From contig JAMONS010000058.1 in assembly GCA_027065555.1 (NCBI GenBank), positions 1 through 38,624 of the forward strand: 38,624 bases of DNA, written 5' to 3'. Below, piece by piece: positions 26,506-35,368 of the stretch (its first letter is position 1; each line of letters begins with the position of its first letter). The notes under the pieces were generated by a model. It was given only the letters and a program-made list of their open reading frames with translations. It was not told where the DNA came from and ran no database searches. A program made the translations under genes and the position numbers. This stretch comes from Hyphomicrobiales bacterium. Its GTDB lineage: Bacteria > Pseudomonadota > Alphaproteobacteria > Rhizobiales > Devosiaceae.

Positions 26506-27246
26506 CTAAGTAATAATTAGATTTTCCCAACCATTCTGATCCTGTACTATTTCAAGCGGCTCAAATTCAATTTTATACTCCATTTTTTTTGAGCCCAATA
26601 CCCAATATCCCAAATATAAATAGTCTAATTTAAGCATGTTCACTCTTTTAATATTATCAAGTATCATAAATTTTCCAAGCGAGCGGCTTTGTAAATCAGG
26701 GTCAAAAAAACTATATACCATTGATATTCCGTTTCCTAAAATATCACTCAATACCACTCCAATAAGAGCGCCATTTGCACCATCATTTTTTTGCAAACGA
26801 TATTCAACAATTATTGAAGACACAGGACTATCTTCAACCATAAGTTCATAATCTTCATATGACATATCGCTCATATTACCATCGAAATGACGACTATCTA
26901 AATAGCGTTTAAACAAATCATATTGTTCTCTTGAAGCTGTTGATGAAAGCTCAGTGCTTACAATATCTTTATTTTTATTTATGATACGGCGCTGGTTTTT
27001 GCTCGCCTTAAAAAGCGATGTGATAGTGCGAACTGGTTTGCACATAGAGCAATTATCGCAAATTGGCCGATAAAGAACATTTTGTGAGCGCCGAAATCCA
27101 TAATCGTTTAATGCCAACATAATATCTTTTGAGCGCTTACCAGCCAGATGGGTAAATATTTTTTTCTCTTTTAAGTTTGGCAAGTAGGGGCAATCATCAT
27201 CTTCACTAATATAGAACTGAATATTTTCTGATCTTTGATTGCTCAT
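26506..27246 (-). CDS. bpt: Aspartate/glutamate leucyltransferase (Bpt / ATE family)
   Basis: It transfers Leu (or Arg) from tRNA to N-terminal Asp/Glu of proteins, marking them for ClpS/ClpAP degradation (N-degron pathway). The 246-residue protein has the ATE N-terminal Cys set: DDCPYLP (Cys19) and CDNCSMCKPVR (Cys63, 66, 69). The C-terminal acyltransferase part has DPDLQSRSLGKFMIL and GYWVLGSKKMEYKIEFEPLE. Rhizobial homologues lie near parC and an RDD gene, as here. Leucyl or arginyl specificity is assigned by family only. Confidence 0.9.
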   Translation of the reverse strand: MSNQRSENIQFYISEDDDCPYLPNLKEKKIFTHLAGKRSKDIMLALNDYGFRRSQNVLYRPICDNCSMCKPVRTITSLFKASKNQRRIINKNKDIVSTELSSTASREQYDLFKRYLDSRHFDGNMSDMSYEDYELMVEDSPVSSIIVEYRLQKNDGANGALIGVVLSDILGNGISMVYSFFDPDLQSRSLGKFMILDNIKRVNMLKLDYLYLGYWVLGSKKMEYKIEFEPLEIVQDQNGWENLIIT

Positions 27247-27264
27247 TATTTATCTTTCAAAACC

Positions 27265-29076
27265 CTAAACACCATAATACCACGGGGCAACAATAGAAAA
27301 GACTATCCAAACAATAATGACAAGCGGCACACCAACAATAAAGAAATCTCTAAAACGATAATGCCCAGCGCTCATAACTAATAAATTGGTCTGATAACCA
27401 ATAGGCGAAGCAAAAGATGCGTTCGCCCCCAAGATCACCGCAACTATTAGCGGCAATGGATCAACACCAAGCGAATTGGCAGCCGCAATGGCAATCGGTG
27501 TAAACAAAACCGCAGTGGCATTATTTGATAAAAAGCTAGTGAAAACTGCAACCAGCAAAAATAACCCGCTCATAATAACCGCAGGCGAGCTTGTGCCAAG
27601 CGAGCCAATAGCTTTATTTGCTACAAATTCAGCCCCCCCAGTAAATTGCATTGCAGTTGCCATCGCAATAGATGAGCCAACTAGCATAACTATACGCCGA
27701 TCAATCGATCTCGCTGCTTGACGAATATTTAGACAACCAAAAGCAATCATCAAAAATGCACCCGCAACAGCAGGCACAACAGTTGAGCTTAATCCACTAG
27801 CAATCGCCCCCACTGTGAGCGCAAATATAACTAGTGCTCTTAAAGCGTGCCCACGTGGTTTCACCTCAGAAGCGCTCCACTCAATCACAATTAAATCTTG
27901 TAAACCACGCATTTTCTCAAATGCGCTTGGTTGTCCTGCAACAAGCAAAACATCACCAGCCTCAAGTCTGATTTCGCTCATAAGCTCACGAGGCATTCTT
28001 GAGCGCCTTTCCATACCCAAAATAAGCACATCATGTTGCGCCATAAAGCCAGATTGATCTACCCCATGCCCAACCAAACGAGAACTAGGAGGCACAAGTG
28101 CCTCGCAAAGCATTGCGCCTCTTTCTTTCTCTTGAGAGTTTATTGAAGCCGTATCATCAAATGCGTGCCAATCTCTAAGCGCTTGAGTTAAAGCATCTCT
28201 TGTTGCTGCAATAATCATGATATCACCGCTTTTAAGCGTGATATCATCAAAGGGCGGTAAAAACCGCTCACTTCCTCTTTGTACCGCTCTTACAGTCATA
28301 TTAGTAAGTTTTGGGAACATGCCAGCAATCGTATGTTCGCCAATTAATGGGTGTCCATAAGTTAATCTGATTTCGGTAATAAATTGCGTGTTGCGATTGC
28401 GCTTAACGATTGTATCGCCAACATTATCTGGCATAATGCGTGGCACAACAAATAAAACATAAAGCCAACCAACCAACGCCATTGCTAAACCCGGAACTGC
28501 AAAAGAGAAAAACGTAACACTATCAACACCATATTGGCGTGCCACCCCTGCGGCAAGTAGGTTGGTTGATGAGCCAAGCACCGTAGTCATGCCTCCAAGA
28601 ATGGTCATAAAGCTAAGCGGCATCATATATTTTGAGGCTGGTAAATTTCGCTTAGCTAATAAAGAAGCTAAAACTGGAATAAACACAATAACAACGGGGG
28701 TGTTATTAACGATAGCACTAGCAGCACCAGCAATGATTAGCGCAAGCACTACTACTCGCATTGGGTTATCAGGCCAAAGTCTAACTAGTTTTTCGCTAAG
28801 CCCCGCAAGTGCCTCCGTTTGAATTAAACCTTGCCCAACAACCAATAGAGCTAAAATTGTAATAAGAGCAGGATTTGAAAAGCCGCTTAATAATATCTCA
28901 GCACCAAACCCAGAATTTGGCAATAAGGTTGCAATAAGCATAAGTGAAACAAGCGCCCCCAAAGAGGTTAATTCAATGCTTGCCCATTCGGTTGCATAGA
29001 ACAACATAGCCCCAGCAATCACCAAAAAAGTGAGCCACATTGTAATATTATCTTGTGCCATCAAAAAATCTAACAT
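27265..29076 (-). CDS. SLC13-type permease with two RCK_C domains
   Basis: The 603-residue inner-membrane carrier belongs to the divalent anion:sodium symporter superfamily. It has N-terminal membrane helices (to about 205), a cytoplasmic insert of two TrkA-C (RCK_C) domains (about 222-305 and 315-395, ending LKSGDIMIIAATRDAL and LEAGDVLLVAGQPSAF), then C-terminal helices (405-600). The paired repeats carry NNTPVVIVFIPV and SNNATAVLFTPIAIA, the typical substrate-binding SNN/NNT motifs. It starts 64 bases after the RDD gene and ends 18 bases before bpt, so the three may be one transcript. The substrate (sulfate, dicarboxylate or other) is unknown. Confidence 0.88.
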   Translation of the reverse strand: MLDFLMAQDNITMWLTFLVIAGAMLFYATEWASIELTSLGALVSLMLIATLLPNSGFGAEILLSGFSNPALITILALLVVGQGLIQTEALAGLSEKLVRLWPDNPMRVVVLALIIAGAASAIVNNTPVVIVFIPVLASLLAKRNLPASKYMMPLSFMTILGGMTTVLGSSTNLLAAGVARQYGVDSVTFFSFAVPGLAMALVGWLYVLFVVPRIMPDNVGDTIVKRNRNTQFITEIRLTYGHPLIGEHTIAGMFPKLTNMTVRAVQRGSERFLPPFDDITLKSGDIMIIAATRDALTQALRDWHAFDDTASINSQEKERGAMLCEALVPPSSRLVGHGVDQSGFMAQHDVLILGMERRSRMPRELMSEIRLEAGDVLLVAGQPSAFEKMRGLQDLIVIEWSASEVKPRGHALRALVIFALTVGAIASGLSSTVVPAVAGAFLMIAFGCLNIRQAARSIDRRIVMLVGSSIAMATAMQFTGGAEFVANKAIGSLGTSSPAVIMSGLFLLVAVFTSFLSNNATAVLFTPIAIAAANSLGVDPLPLIVAVILGANASFASPIGYQTNLLVMSAGHYRFRDFFIVGVPLVIIVWIVFSIVAPWYYGV

Positions 29077-29140
29077 GCCCTATAATGCGTGTTTGATAGA
29101 GATAGACCAAGTATTATTTCGTTTTTTGAGAAGAAAACTC

Positions 29141-29614
29141 TTAAGAACTATTTGCAGTTGTTCGCATTGGCGATCGCCTAATCATCATAGTTGAGGTCAG
29201 TAAATCGTGTAATAATTGCCGCCTTGCCGTGAAAAGCCCGATGAATAACAAGGGAGCAAAAACCCAAATTGTTAGCCAAAATACTATCGGGTGAATTAAA
29301 ACTCTCCAACCATCAAGGGCTAAGCCCTTTGTTGGGGTGAGTACTAAATCAAACATTTGCATTCCAACACTGGCACGCCGATGCGAGCCAAGTGTGCTGG
29401 CATAATAAAACAAAATAGAAAATGGCAATACAAGCGGTAAGGTTAGCCAAGTGATACCAAAAGTAGCAATTCCTGCGATAAAAATTATAAGTGTTACAGA
29501 CAACATAATCACGCCAATGATTATAGAATCAATAATAAACGCTATGATGCGCCGTAACAAAACATTCTCAAATAGTTCTGGATTAGTCTTTGGGTCTGGA
29601 AGATAAGAATTCAT
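29141..29614 (-). CDS. RDD family membrane protein
   Basis: The 157-residue inner-membrane protein has the RDD signature: LLRRIIAFIIDSIIIG in the first helix (Arg and Asp kept), a second helix pair, and HRRASVGMQMFDLVL after it. The start is the ATG at 29612-29614 (MNSYLPDPKTNPE), with TAGGAG upstream; an in-frame upstream codon at 29665 adds 17 residues without a ribosome site. RDD proteins have no settled function. In rhizobia one lies near bpt and parC, so this is conserved context. It is divergent from the small membrane gene at 29871. Confidence 0.85.
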   Translation of the reverse strand: MNSYLPDPKTNPELFENVLLRRIIAFIIDSIIIGVIMLSVTLIIFIAGIATFGITWLTLPLVLPFSILFYYASTLGSHRRASVGMQMFDLVLTPTKGLALDGWRVLIHPIVFWLTIWVFAPLLFIGLFTARRQLLHDLLTSTMMIRRSPMRTTANSS

Positions 29615-29870
29615 ATTCACTCCTACTATATCTAAAGAGATTGTATGAAATGAAATAAATTTCAAGGGAAAAATATTATTTATTTAGTTTTGTGCTATTT
29701 TAAGTGCAAAGTAAGTAGCAATTCCAGAGCCCCAGTTCTATAAAAAGCTCCTATTAAAATTAACATTCATTTATCTCGAATAAATTTCGTAATATTATTA
29801 TATTGTCGTAGGTTGGTATATCAATTAGCTATATATGTAAGCATTACTCAAATGAGTTAAAGGATAAAAA

Positions 29871-30257
29871 GTGAGAATTAAGACATTATTGCACAAATAT
29901 TTAATGCCTCTATTAGCAATTACAGCTCTTTTTCTGGCACTTCATGATGCTTATTCTTTGTTAGGCGTAAATTCTGGCGATATTAACCCAATAGATCAAA
30001 TAGGGGTGATAAGCTTTATATTAATGGGGGTGTTTACTGTTTTTCGATTATTTAGTGCTGTTGGCATGTGGATTGGAACTGGCTGGGGAGCTCCGCTACT
30101 TATTATTGTTACTGTAATTGAGTTAGTTTTATTGGCAGGTGGAAATAGCCATATTAATATACAAGGAATAGGGCTTGGCATAAGAATATTCTTGTTATTG
30201 GGAATAATCCTTTGGTTTTTATTGAGCCATCAAAAAACTAAAGAACAAGAGGCTTGA
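29871..30257 (+). CDS. Small four-helix membrane protein of unknown function
   Basis: The 128-residue protein has four predicted membrane helices (about 11-27, 42-62, 66-88 and 97-120), short loops and a charged C-terminus (SHQKTKEQEA). The start is GTG with AAAGGA 8 bases upstream. It precedes the LdtR regulator gene on the same strand, 189 bases apart. A small membrane protein (possibly the DUF6163 type, from memory) sits beside ldtR in rhizobia. No catalytic motif is visible and the function is not known. The 256-bp gap before it, shared with the divergent RDD gene, is AT-rich, with no site recognised. Confidence 0.7.
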   Translation: MRIKTLLHKYLMPLLAITALFLALHDAYSLLGVNSGDINPIDQIGVISFILMGVFTVFRLFSAVGMWIGTGWGAPLLIIVTVIELVLLAGGNSHINIQGIGLGIRIFLLLGIILWFLLSHQKTKEQEA

Positions 30258-30446
30258 TTTTGGTGATAACTCATTAAGGTTACAAAATCCTTATAGCAGG
30301 TAAGGTTTTATAAAGCTAAAAACTTGAATCTTTTCAGTAACATACAATTAATCTTATCTCTTAATCTGATCTTATTAGCCTATGTGTAAGTTGACATTCA
30401 TAGACGCGGCAAAAGATCGTGCAAAAATAACAGTGAGGTATATAAA

Positions 30447-30956
30447 ATGAACATGAAATTTGCAGCAGTTGGTGCTGAACAAAATCAAGAGAAAAGTAGC
30501 TTAAAACCGAAATATTTAGAGGCGGTATCACGTGTTGAGCGTTTGCACCGTCGCCTGTTAGATATAATCAAAGACGAATTTGATCGTATGGGTTGGGACG
30601 ATATTAATTCAACACAAGCGCTTATGATGTTTAACATCGGAAATAAGGAACTTACAGCAGGTGAATTGCGCTCAAGAGGGTATTATTTAGGTTCAAACGT
30701 TTCTTACAATCTAAAGAAACTTGTCGACGCTAATTATATTTTTCAGGAGCGCTCCAAAGCTGATAGGCGCTCTGTGCGCATTAAGCTTAGCCCAAAGGGT
30801 GAAGAAGTTGCAGAAGTCATTGACGAACTTTATGATCGCCATCTTACATCGCTAGAATCTGTAGGTGGGCTTGGTGATGATGAATTTACGGGACTAAATA
30901 GTGCCCTTGATCGCTTAGAGCGCTTTTGGGTAGATCAAATCCTTTATAAATTATAA
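30447..30956 (+). CDS. ldtR: MarR-family transcriptional regulator, LdtR-like
   Basis: LdtR of Liberibacter and rhizobia controls an L,D-transpeptidase gene and osmotic/cell-wall tolerance. The 169-residue protein has a helical dimerisation N-terminus (about 20-60, with RVERLHRRLLDIIKDEFDR), a winged helix (LTAGELRSRGYYLGSNVSYN as recognition helices, then the wing ERSKADRRSVRIKL) and a C-terminal dimer helix ending FWVDQILYKL. GYYLGSNVSYN and the long N-terminal extension are characteristic of LdtR rather than generic MarR. An intrinsic terminator follows. The L,D-transpeptidase gene at 1861 is a plausible target but is not adjacent. Confidence 0.88.
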   Translation: MNMKFAAVGAEQNQEKSSLKPKYLEAVSRVERLHRRLLDIIKDEFDRMGWDDINSTQALMMFNIGNKELTAGELRSRGYYLGSNVSYNLKKLVDANYIFQERSKADRRSVRIKLSPKGEEVAEVIDELYDRHLTSLESVGGLGDDEFTGLNSALDRLERFWVDQILYKL

Positions 30957-30983
30957 TTATAGCAATAAAATAATTTTACTTTG

Positions 30984-31013
30984 CGCCACCCTTTTGGGTG
31001 GCGTTTTGTTTTT
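30984..31013 (+). terminator. Intrinsic terminator after ldtR
   Basis: A perfect 8-bp stem, CGCCACCC / GGGTGGCG, with loop TTTT is followed by TTTTGTTTTT, 27 bases after the ldtR stop. This is canonical. Confidence 0.92.
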
Positions 31014-31033
31014 ATTTCAATATAATCGCAATT

Positions 31034-31228
31034 ATGGATAATAATGCAAACAATGAAATCTATATAGAGTTTACACAAATTGGCAATCAAATGCGCATTG
31101 CAGCCATTGATGCTAAAACAGGTATAGAAGTTATAGCAATAGCTCCAGCCAGCGCCACCCAAGCGCAAATGCAAAAATTAGCGCTCGATAAATTACGCCG
31201 CCGCATGGAACAGCTAAAGAAATCATAA
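31034..31228 (+). CDS. 64-residue conserved small protein before glyA
   Basis: The small cytoplasmic protein has a beta-rich first half ([29 protein letters not shown]) and a basic helix at the end ([17 protein letters not shown]). Proteins with this pattern occupy the slot upstream of glyA in many rhizobia (DUF6898 type, from memory). ATG 31034 is chosen over an upstream codon at 30998, because the latter lies in the ldtR terminator region and would add a hydrophobic stretch. The function is unknown. Confidence 0.7.
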   Translation: MDNNANNEIYIEFTQIGNQMRIAAIDAKTGIEVIAIAPASATQAQMQKLALDKLRRRMEQLKKS

Positions 31229-31316
31229 TTGGTTGGCCGTAATTGGTTGGCATTGCATAAAGCTTGTGTTAAGCGAAAAAAGAATTTTTCAACTCCAATA
31301 TTTAAGAGATTCTAAC

Positions 31317-32603
31317 ATGAGCAAAGCAAGCATTTCAGATTTTTTCGACAATTCTTTAAGTGAAGGCGATGCACAAATCGCAAGCGCAATAAATAAAGAG
31401 CTAAAACGCCAACAAAATGAAATTGAACTTATAGCCTCAGAAAATATTGTTTCAAAGGCGGTACTTGAAGCACAAGGCTCGGTTTTAACCAATAAATATG
31501 CCGAAGGCTATTCTGGACGGCGCTATTATGGCGGTTGTCAATATGTTGATATTGTTGAGGATCTTGCTATTTCTCGTGCCAAGCAACTTTTTGGCAGCGA
31601 ATATGTCAATGTGCAGCCAAATTCTGGTAGCCAAGCCAATCAAGGCGTATTTCAAGCGCTAATAAAACCAGGTGATACAATTTTAGGCATGAGCCTTGAT
31701 GCTGGCGGGCATCTAACGCATGGCGCAAAGCCCAATCAATCTGGCAAATGGTTTAACGCAATTCAATATGGAGTGCGTAAAAGCGATGCTCTAGTTGATA
31801 TGGACGAATTTCGTGCGCTTGCACTAGAACATAAGCCACAATTAATCATTGCTGGTTTTTCTGCCTATTCACGAGTGCTAGATTGGGCAGCTTTTCGAGC
31901 CGTTGCTGATGAAGTTGGCGCATATTTAATGGTTGATATGGCGCATATTGCTGGCCTTGTTGCTGGCGGTGTCTATCCTAATCCAGTCCCTCATGCTCAC
32001 GTAGTAACTACTACAACCCACAAAACCATGCGTGGCCCTCGTGGTGGAATGATTCTCACCAATGATGAGGTAATAGCTAAAAAAATAAATTCAGCGATTT
32101 TCCCTGGAATTCAAGGTGGGCCATTAATGCACGTGATAGCGGCAAAGGCGGTGGCATTTAAGGAAGCGCTTAGCCCTGAATTTGCAACTTATGCAAAAGC
32201 ATGTGTAAAAAACGCACAGATTTTAGCAAAGACTTTGGTTGCAGGTGGCGCTGATATTGTTACTGGTGGCACTGATAACCACCTCTTATTGGTTGATTTG
32301 CGACCAAAAGGCGTAACCGGAAAAGCTGCAGAACATGCGCTTGGTCGTGCTTTTATTACGTGCAATAAAAATGCCGTGCCAGATGACCCGCAAAAGCCAT
32401 TTGTAACTTCTGGAATTAGGGTAGGAACGCCTGCCGCTACAACTCGTGGTTTTGGTGAAAAAGAATTTGAGACAGTTGGCAAGCTAATGATAGAAGTGCT
32501 GAACGGTCTAGCAAATAACGGTGAAGAAAATAATGGCGAAATAGAGAATAATGTTAAAGCTAAGGTTTTAGAGCTAACCTCTAAATTTCCGATTTATTCA
32601 TAG
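31317..32603 (+). CDS. glyA: Serine hydroxymethyltransferase
   Basis: GlyA interconverts serine and glycine with tetrahydrofolate, supplying one-carbon units. The 428-residue PLP enzyme has Schiff-base Lys236 in [27 protein letters not shown] (61-73), [11 protein letters not shown] (98-108) and [14 protein letters not shown] 31317 gives the family start ([14 protein letters not shown]); an upstream in-frame codon at 31233 is rejected. A short Asn/Glu-rich stretch ([13 protein letters not shown]) near the C-terminus is unusual but lies on the surface end. nrdR follows after 13 bases. Confidence 0.97.
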   Translation: MSKASISDFFDNSLSEGDAQIASAINKELKRQQNEIELIASENIVSKAVLEAQGSVLTNKYAEGYSGRRYYGGCQYVDIVEDLAISRAKQLFGSEYVNVQPNSGSQANQGVFQALIKPGDTILGMSLDAGGHLTHGAKPNQSGKWFNAIQYGVRKSDALVDMDEFRALALEHKPQLIIAGFSAYSRVLDWAAFRAVADEVGAYLMVDMAHIAGLVAGGVYPNPVPHAHVVTTTTHKTMRGPRGGMILTNDEVIAKKINSAIFPGIQGGPLMHVIAAKAVAFKEALSPEFATYAKACVKNAQILAKTLVAGGADIVTGGTDNHLLLVDLRPKGVTGKAAEHALGRAFITCNKNAVPDDPQKPFVTSGIRVGTPAATTRGFGEKEFETVGKLMIEVLNGLANNGEENNGEIENNVKAKVLELTSKFPIYS

Positions 32604-32616
32604 AGAAAGAATTTTT

Positions 32617-33078
32617 ATGCGTTGTCCATTTTGTCAAATTGATGATACTCAAGTCAAAGATTCTCGTCCCACGGAAGATAGCTCAACTATTAGACGCAGG
32701 CGAATTTGTAATGGTTGCGGTGGACGCTTTACGACGTTTGAGCGTGTGCAACTTAGAGACTTAATGGTTATCAAAAAATCTGGTCGTAAAGTTCCCTTTG
32801 AGCGAGAGAAATTAACACGCTCAGTGAGGACAGCATTAAGAAAACGAGAAATTGAACCTGAAAGAGCCGAGCGCATGATATCAGGTGTTGTTAGGCAATT
32901 AGAGAGTTCTGGCGATATTGAAATAAGCTCAGATATGATCGGTGAATTAGTGATGGAGGGCTTGCGAAATCTTGATGATGTTGCCTTTGTTCGCTTTGCA
33001 TCAGTTTATAAAAATTTCTCTGCCGCCAATGATTTCAGAGCATTTCTTGAACTATTAGATAAAGAAGATAAGGCATAG
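32617..33078 (+). CDS. nrdR: Transcriptional repressor NrdR
   Basis: NrdR senses ATP/dATP and represses ribonucleotide reductase genes. The 153-residue protein has a zinc ribbon with Cys3, Cys6, Cys31 and Cys34 ([16 protein letters not shown]) and an ATP-cone domain (about 49-139: [29 protein letters not shown]). It lies between glyA and nusB. In many rhizobia ribD, ribE and ribH follow nrdR; here nusB starts 4 bases after its stop. Confidence 0.97.
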   Translation: MRCPFCQIDDTQVKDSRPTEDSSTIRRRRICNGCGGRFTTFERVQLRDLMVIKKSGRKVPFEREKLTRSVRTALRKREIEPERAERMISGVVRQLESSGDIEISSDMIGELVMEGLRNLDDVAFVRFASVYKNFSAANDFRAFLELLDKEDKA

Positions 33079-33082
33079 TTGA

Positions 33083-33562
33083 TTGACAAAAAAAACAGAA
33101 AAACCTTTAGATAAAAAGCAAATCCCAAATCAAAGAACTTTGGCTCGTTTAAGCGCCGTGCAAGCGCTTTATCAAATGGATATCGGGCATGTTAGTTTAG
33201 AAACAACGCTAAAAGAATTCACTTCTTTAAGAAAAGGAGCGGAGCTTGAGGGCGAGGAATCTTTGCCAGCAGATCATGATTTTTTTACGCAAATTGTAAA
33301 AGGCGTTACAAAAAACCAGTTGCAAATTGATCCCGATATTGATGGTGCGCTCGATGATACTTGGCCAGTAGGGCGCATTGATGCAACCATGCGAGCAATA
33401 TTGCGCTCAGCAACCTTTGAACTTTCAAGCCGTAAAGACATTGCACCAGCGATTGTTATTAATGAATATGTTGAAATTGCAAAATCATTTTTTGAGAACG
33501 ATGTTTCAAAAATGGTCAACGGGGTTCTGGATAAGATAGCAAAATCGCATATAAAAGAATAA
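33083..33562 (+). CDS. nusB: Transcription antitermination factor NusB
   Basis: NusB with NusE binds boxA RNA in rRNA antitermination. The 159-residue all-helical protein has RLSAVQALYQMD near the start, then WPVGRIDATMRAILRSATFEL and VINEYVEIAKSFF, with a C-terminal VNGVLDKI: all NusB marks. The start is TTG 33083. An in-frame TGA lies directly before it, and the first ATG is inside the ALYQMD helix, so no other start keeps the fold. AAGG about 9 bases upstream, at the nrdR end, suggests translational coupling. Confidence 0.93.
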   Translation: MTKKTEKPLDKKQIPNQRTLARLSAVQALYQMDIGHVSLETTLKEFTSLRKGAELEGEESLPADHDFFTQIVKGVTKNQLQIDPDIDGALDDTWPVGRIDATMRAILRSATFELSSRKDIAPAIVINEYVEIAKSFFENDVSKMVNGVLDKIAKSHIKE

Positions 33563-33575
33563 AGCGTATATTTTC

Positions 33576-33595
33576 TTTGGTTGACTTAGACCAAA
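33576..33595. promoter_or_regulatory. Inverted repeat upstream of the MFS gene
   Basis: TTTGGT-N8-ACCAAA overlaps a TTGACT hexamer (33581-33586) about 90 bases before the MFS start. It could be an operator over a -35 element. No regulator is implied and it may be chance. No FMN riboswitch is present in this 110-bp gap. Confidence 0.3.
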
Positions 33596-33672
33596 TGCAG
33601 ATCAAGTGCAGTTTTTGAAAAAGAGTTTTTTTTATCAAAATAAGATGTGCTATAGCAAATATAGGTGATAAA

Positions 33673-34932
33673 ATGGTTACAGATATAGCAAGCAAAAATA
33701 TGAGTCAGAATAAAAATATTGGACTTCTTTCGGTCAGTCAGGCAATTGTAGGTTCTCAACAAGCGCTTATTATGTCGGTTGGGGCGCTGGTCGGCATGAC
33801 ATTAGCCCCAAGCCCAGCTTTTGCCACTGTGCCAATAACGTCTATGATTTTTGGGTTAGCTGTTAGTGCTGGCTCGGCTGCCATTCTTTCGCACCGTTTG
33901 GGCAGAAAAAAAGCCTTTATATTTGGCGCTGTTCTTTCTGTATTAGCTGGCATTTTGGCAACAATTGGCATCTTTCTTTCTTCGTTCATAATTTTTTGCG
34001 TTGCTCTTTTTATTGGCGGCGCATCCGCTGCCATTGGGCAACAATATCGTTTTGCAGCTGCTGATAGCGTGCCAGAAGAGAAAAAGGGCAAGGCAATTTC
34101 TTGGGTTCTCGGTGGCGGCGTGCTTGCTGGTTTTGTTGGCCCAGCCCTTGCTCGATATGGTCGTGAATGGTTTGTAGGAGCAGAATTTGCAGGCTCGTTC
34201 ATTGCACTTTCAGGACTTGCCTTGCTTGGCATTTTTGTCCTTTCGCTTACAAAACTAGCCCCAGCACAAAGCCATGAGCAAACTGCTAGCGTTACCCCAT
34301 TAAGAGAAATTGTTAAATCCCCCAGTATTTTTGTTCCAATAATAACTGGCATAGTATCTTATGGCTTAATGACCTTCATTATGGTTGCCGCCCCTTTGGC
34401 GATGGTTATGGGTACTAAAATGGGTGCAATGGATTCAATGAGTGCGATGGGTGGTATGGATAATCAAATGGCTGGTATGCACTCAAAGGAAGCCGCCATC
34501 ATGGCTATTCAGTGGCACATTATTTTCATGTTTGCTCCCAGCTTCTTTGTTGGTGCAATTATTGCCAAGATTGGCTCTCGCACAGTAATTGGTATTGGTC
34601 TAGTATTTATTCTTGCCTGCTCGTTTTTAGCACTAAATGGCGTAAGTTTTGGGCATTTTAGCCTAGCCATGATTTTATTAGGCATAGGCTGGAATTTTGG
34701 ATTTATTGGCTCAACAACCTTACTTGCAAAAGGCTATCTTCCTCAAGATGCTGCAAGAGTACAGGCGCTAAACGAGCAGTTAGTGTTTGGCACAATGGCA
34801 GTTGTTTCCATTTCGTCTGGCATATTGCTCAATACAATAGGCTGGCAAGCAATCAACGTAATAGCAATCCCCTTTGCGCTAGGCGCAATTGCTTTGCTTG
34901 TTTGGAATAGCTGGCGTTCAAATAGTACCTAA
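33673..34932 (+). CDS. MFS transporter, CcoA/RfnT-like, with Met-rich loop
   Basis: The 419-residue, 12-helix major facilitator carrier has the MFS loop motif SHRLGRKKAF (73-82). Between helices 7 and 8 lies a loop (about 244-277) with ten methionines and a His (MGAMDSMSAMGGMDNQMAGM). Helix 7 has an MxxxM (Met233, Met237), and QWHIIFMFAPSFFVG opens helix 8. These features recall the CalT group: CcoA imports copper for cytochrome cbb3 oxidase, and RfnT members import riboflavin. AGGTGA precedes ATG 33673. It lies downstream of nusB, in a locus from which rib genes are missing, so copper or riboflavin are the two hypotheses. Substrate unproven. Confidence 0.75.
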   Translation: MVTDIASKNMSQNKNIGLLSVSQAIVGSQQALIMSVGALVGMTLAPSPAFATVPITSMIFGLAVSAGSAAILSHRLGRKKAFIFGAVLSVLAGILATIGIFLSSFIIFCVALFIGGASAAIGQQYRFAAADSVPEEKKGKAISWVLGGGVLAGFVGPALARYGREWFVGAEFAGSFIALSGLALLGIFVLSLTKLAPAQSHEQTASVTPLREIVKSPSIFVPIITGIVSYGLMTFIMVAAPLAMVMGTKMGAMDSMSAMGGMDNQMAGMHSKEAAIMAIQWHIIFMFAPSFFVGAIIAKIGSRTVIGIGLVFILACSFLALNGVSFGHFSLAMILLGIGWNFGFIGSTTLLAKGYLPQDAARVQALNEQLVFGTMAVVSISSGILLNTIGWQAINVIAIPFALGAIALLVWNSWRSNST

Positions 34933-34934
34933 AT

Positions 34935-35020
34935 CTAAGCAATCAGTGATTTAATAAAGGAGCGATCTTCGCCAAAAGATGGTGTGTGGCGCATTTCAAA
35001 GGCAATCAATTTGCCGCCCT
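34935..35020 (-). pseudogene. Remnant of a second bamE 3' end
   Basis: Read on the minus strand, this 86-bp stretch encodes a BamE-like C-terminus that ends at a stop (GGKLIAFEMRHTPSFGEDRS, then FIKSLIA). It matches the end of the intact BamE encoded at 35414 (DGKVIAIETRRTPSFGEDTS, then FIEALLA) at 18 of 28 positions. In-frame stops lie just upstream (TAA and TGA at 35025-35030), and no start or lipobox remains. It begins right after the ABM gene's stop and ends 2 bases from the MFS stop. Either a tandem bamE copy was lost, or DNA inserted at the bamE 3' end and displaced the old tail. Confidence 0.75.
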
Positions 35021-35368
35021 TTATTTATCATGAATTAAAGCACTATCTTTTGGAACTTGCTTTCGCTCAACCATTGAATAATCACGCAAGGTTTTTGCTA
35101 CACGTATGCGATAGTTTTTGAATATTTTTGATCGTCCAACGGACTGTGCTTTTCGGTGGGTCTGCAACTTACGCCATCTCTCAACTGCTTCTTCATTCTC
35201 AAAAAATGACAAAGACAATATCTTGTTTTTATCCGTTAAACTCTGAAACCTCTCAACGGAAATAAACCCGTCGATATCTTCCAACTCAGAGCGAAGGCTT
35301 GCTGCAATTTCTAGATATTGTTGTTTGCAACCCTCATTCGGCTCTACTTCAAAAATAACCGCAATCAT
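35021..35368 (-). CDS. Antibiotic biosynthesis monooxygenase (ABM) fold protein
   Basis: The 115-residue protein begins MIAVIFEVEPNEGCKQQYLE and contains DGFISVERFQSLTDKNKILS and SFFENEEAVERWRKL-x-x-HRKAQ. This is the dimeric alpha/beta barrel pattern of the ABM domain, used by small cofactor-free monooxygenases and haem-degrading enzymes. The Trp-x-x-x-x-x-x-x-HR helix is typical. Related proteins are common and usually of unknown substrate, so antibiotic synthesis should not be assumed. The gene lies between intact bamE and the bamE tail remnant, 45 bases after bamE, with no strong ribosome site. It may be cotranscribed with bamE. Confidence 0.82.
   Translation of the reverse strand: MIAVIFEVEPNEGCKQQYLEIAASLRSELEDIDGFISVERFQSLTDKNKILSLSFFENEEAVERWRKLQTHRKAQSVGRSKIFKNYRIRVAKTLRDYSMVERKQVPKDSALIHDK

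Noticed and set aside
33563-33672. FMN riboswitch before the MFS gene
   Set aside because: The gap is only 110 bases and AT-rich, with none of the conserved RFN helices or G-rich boxes.
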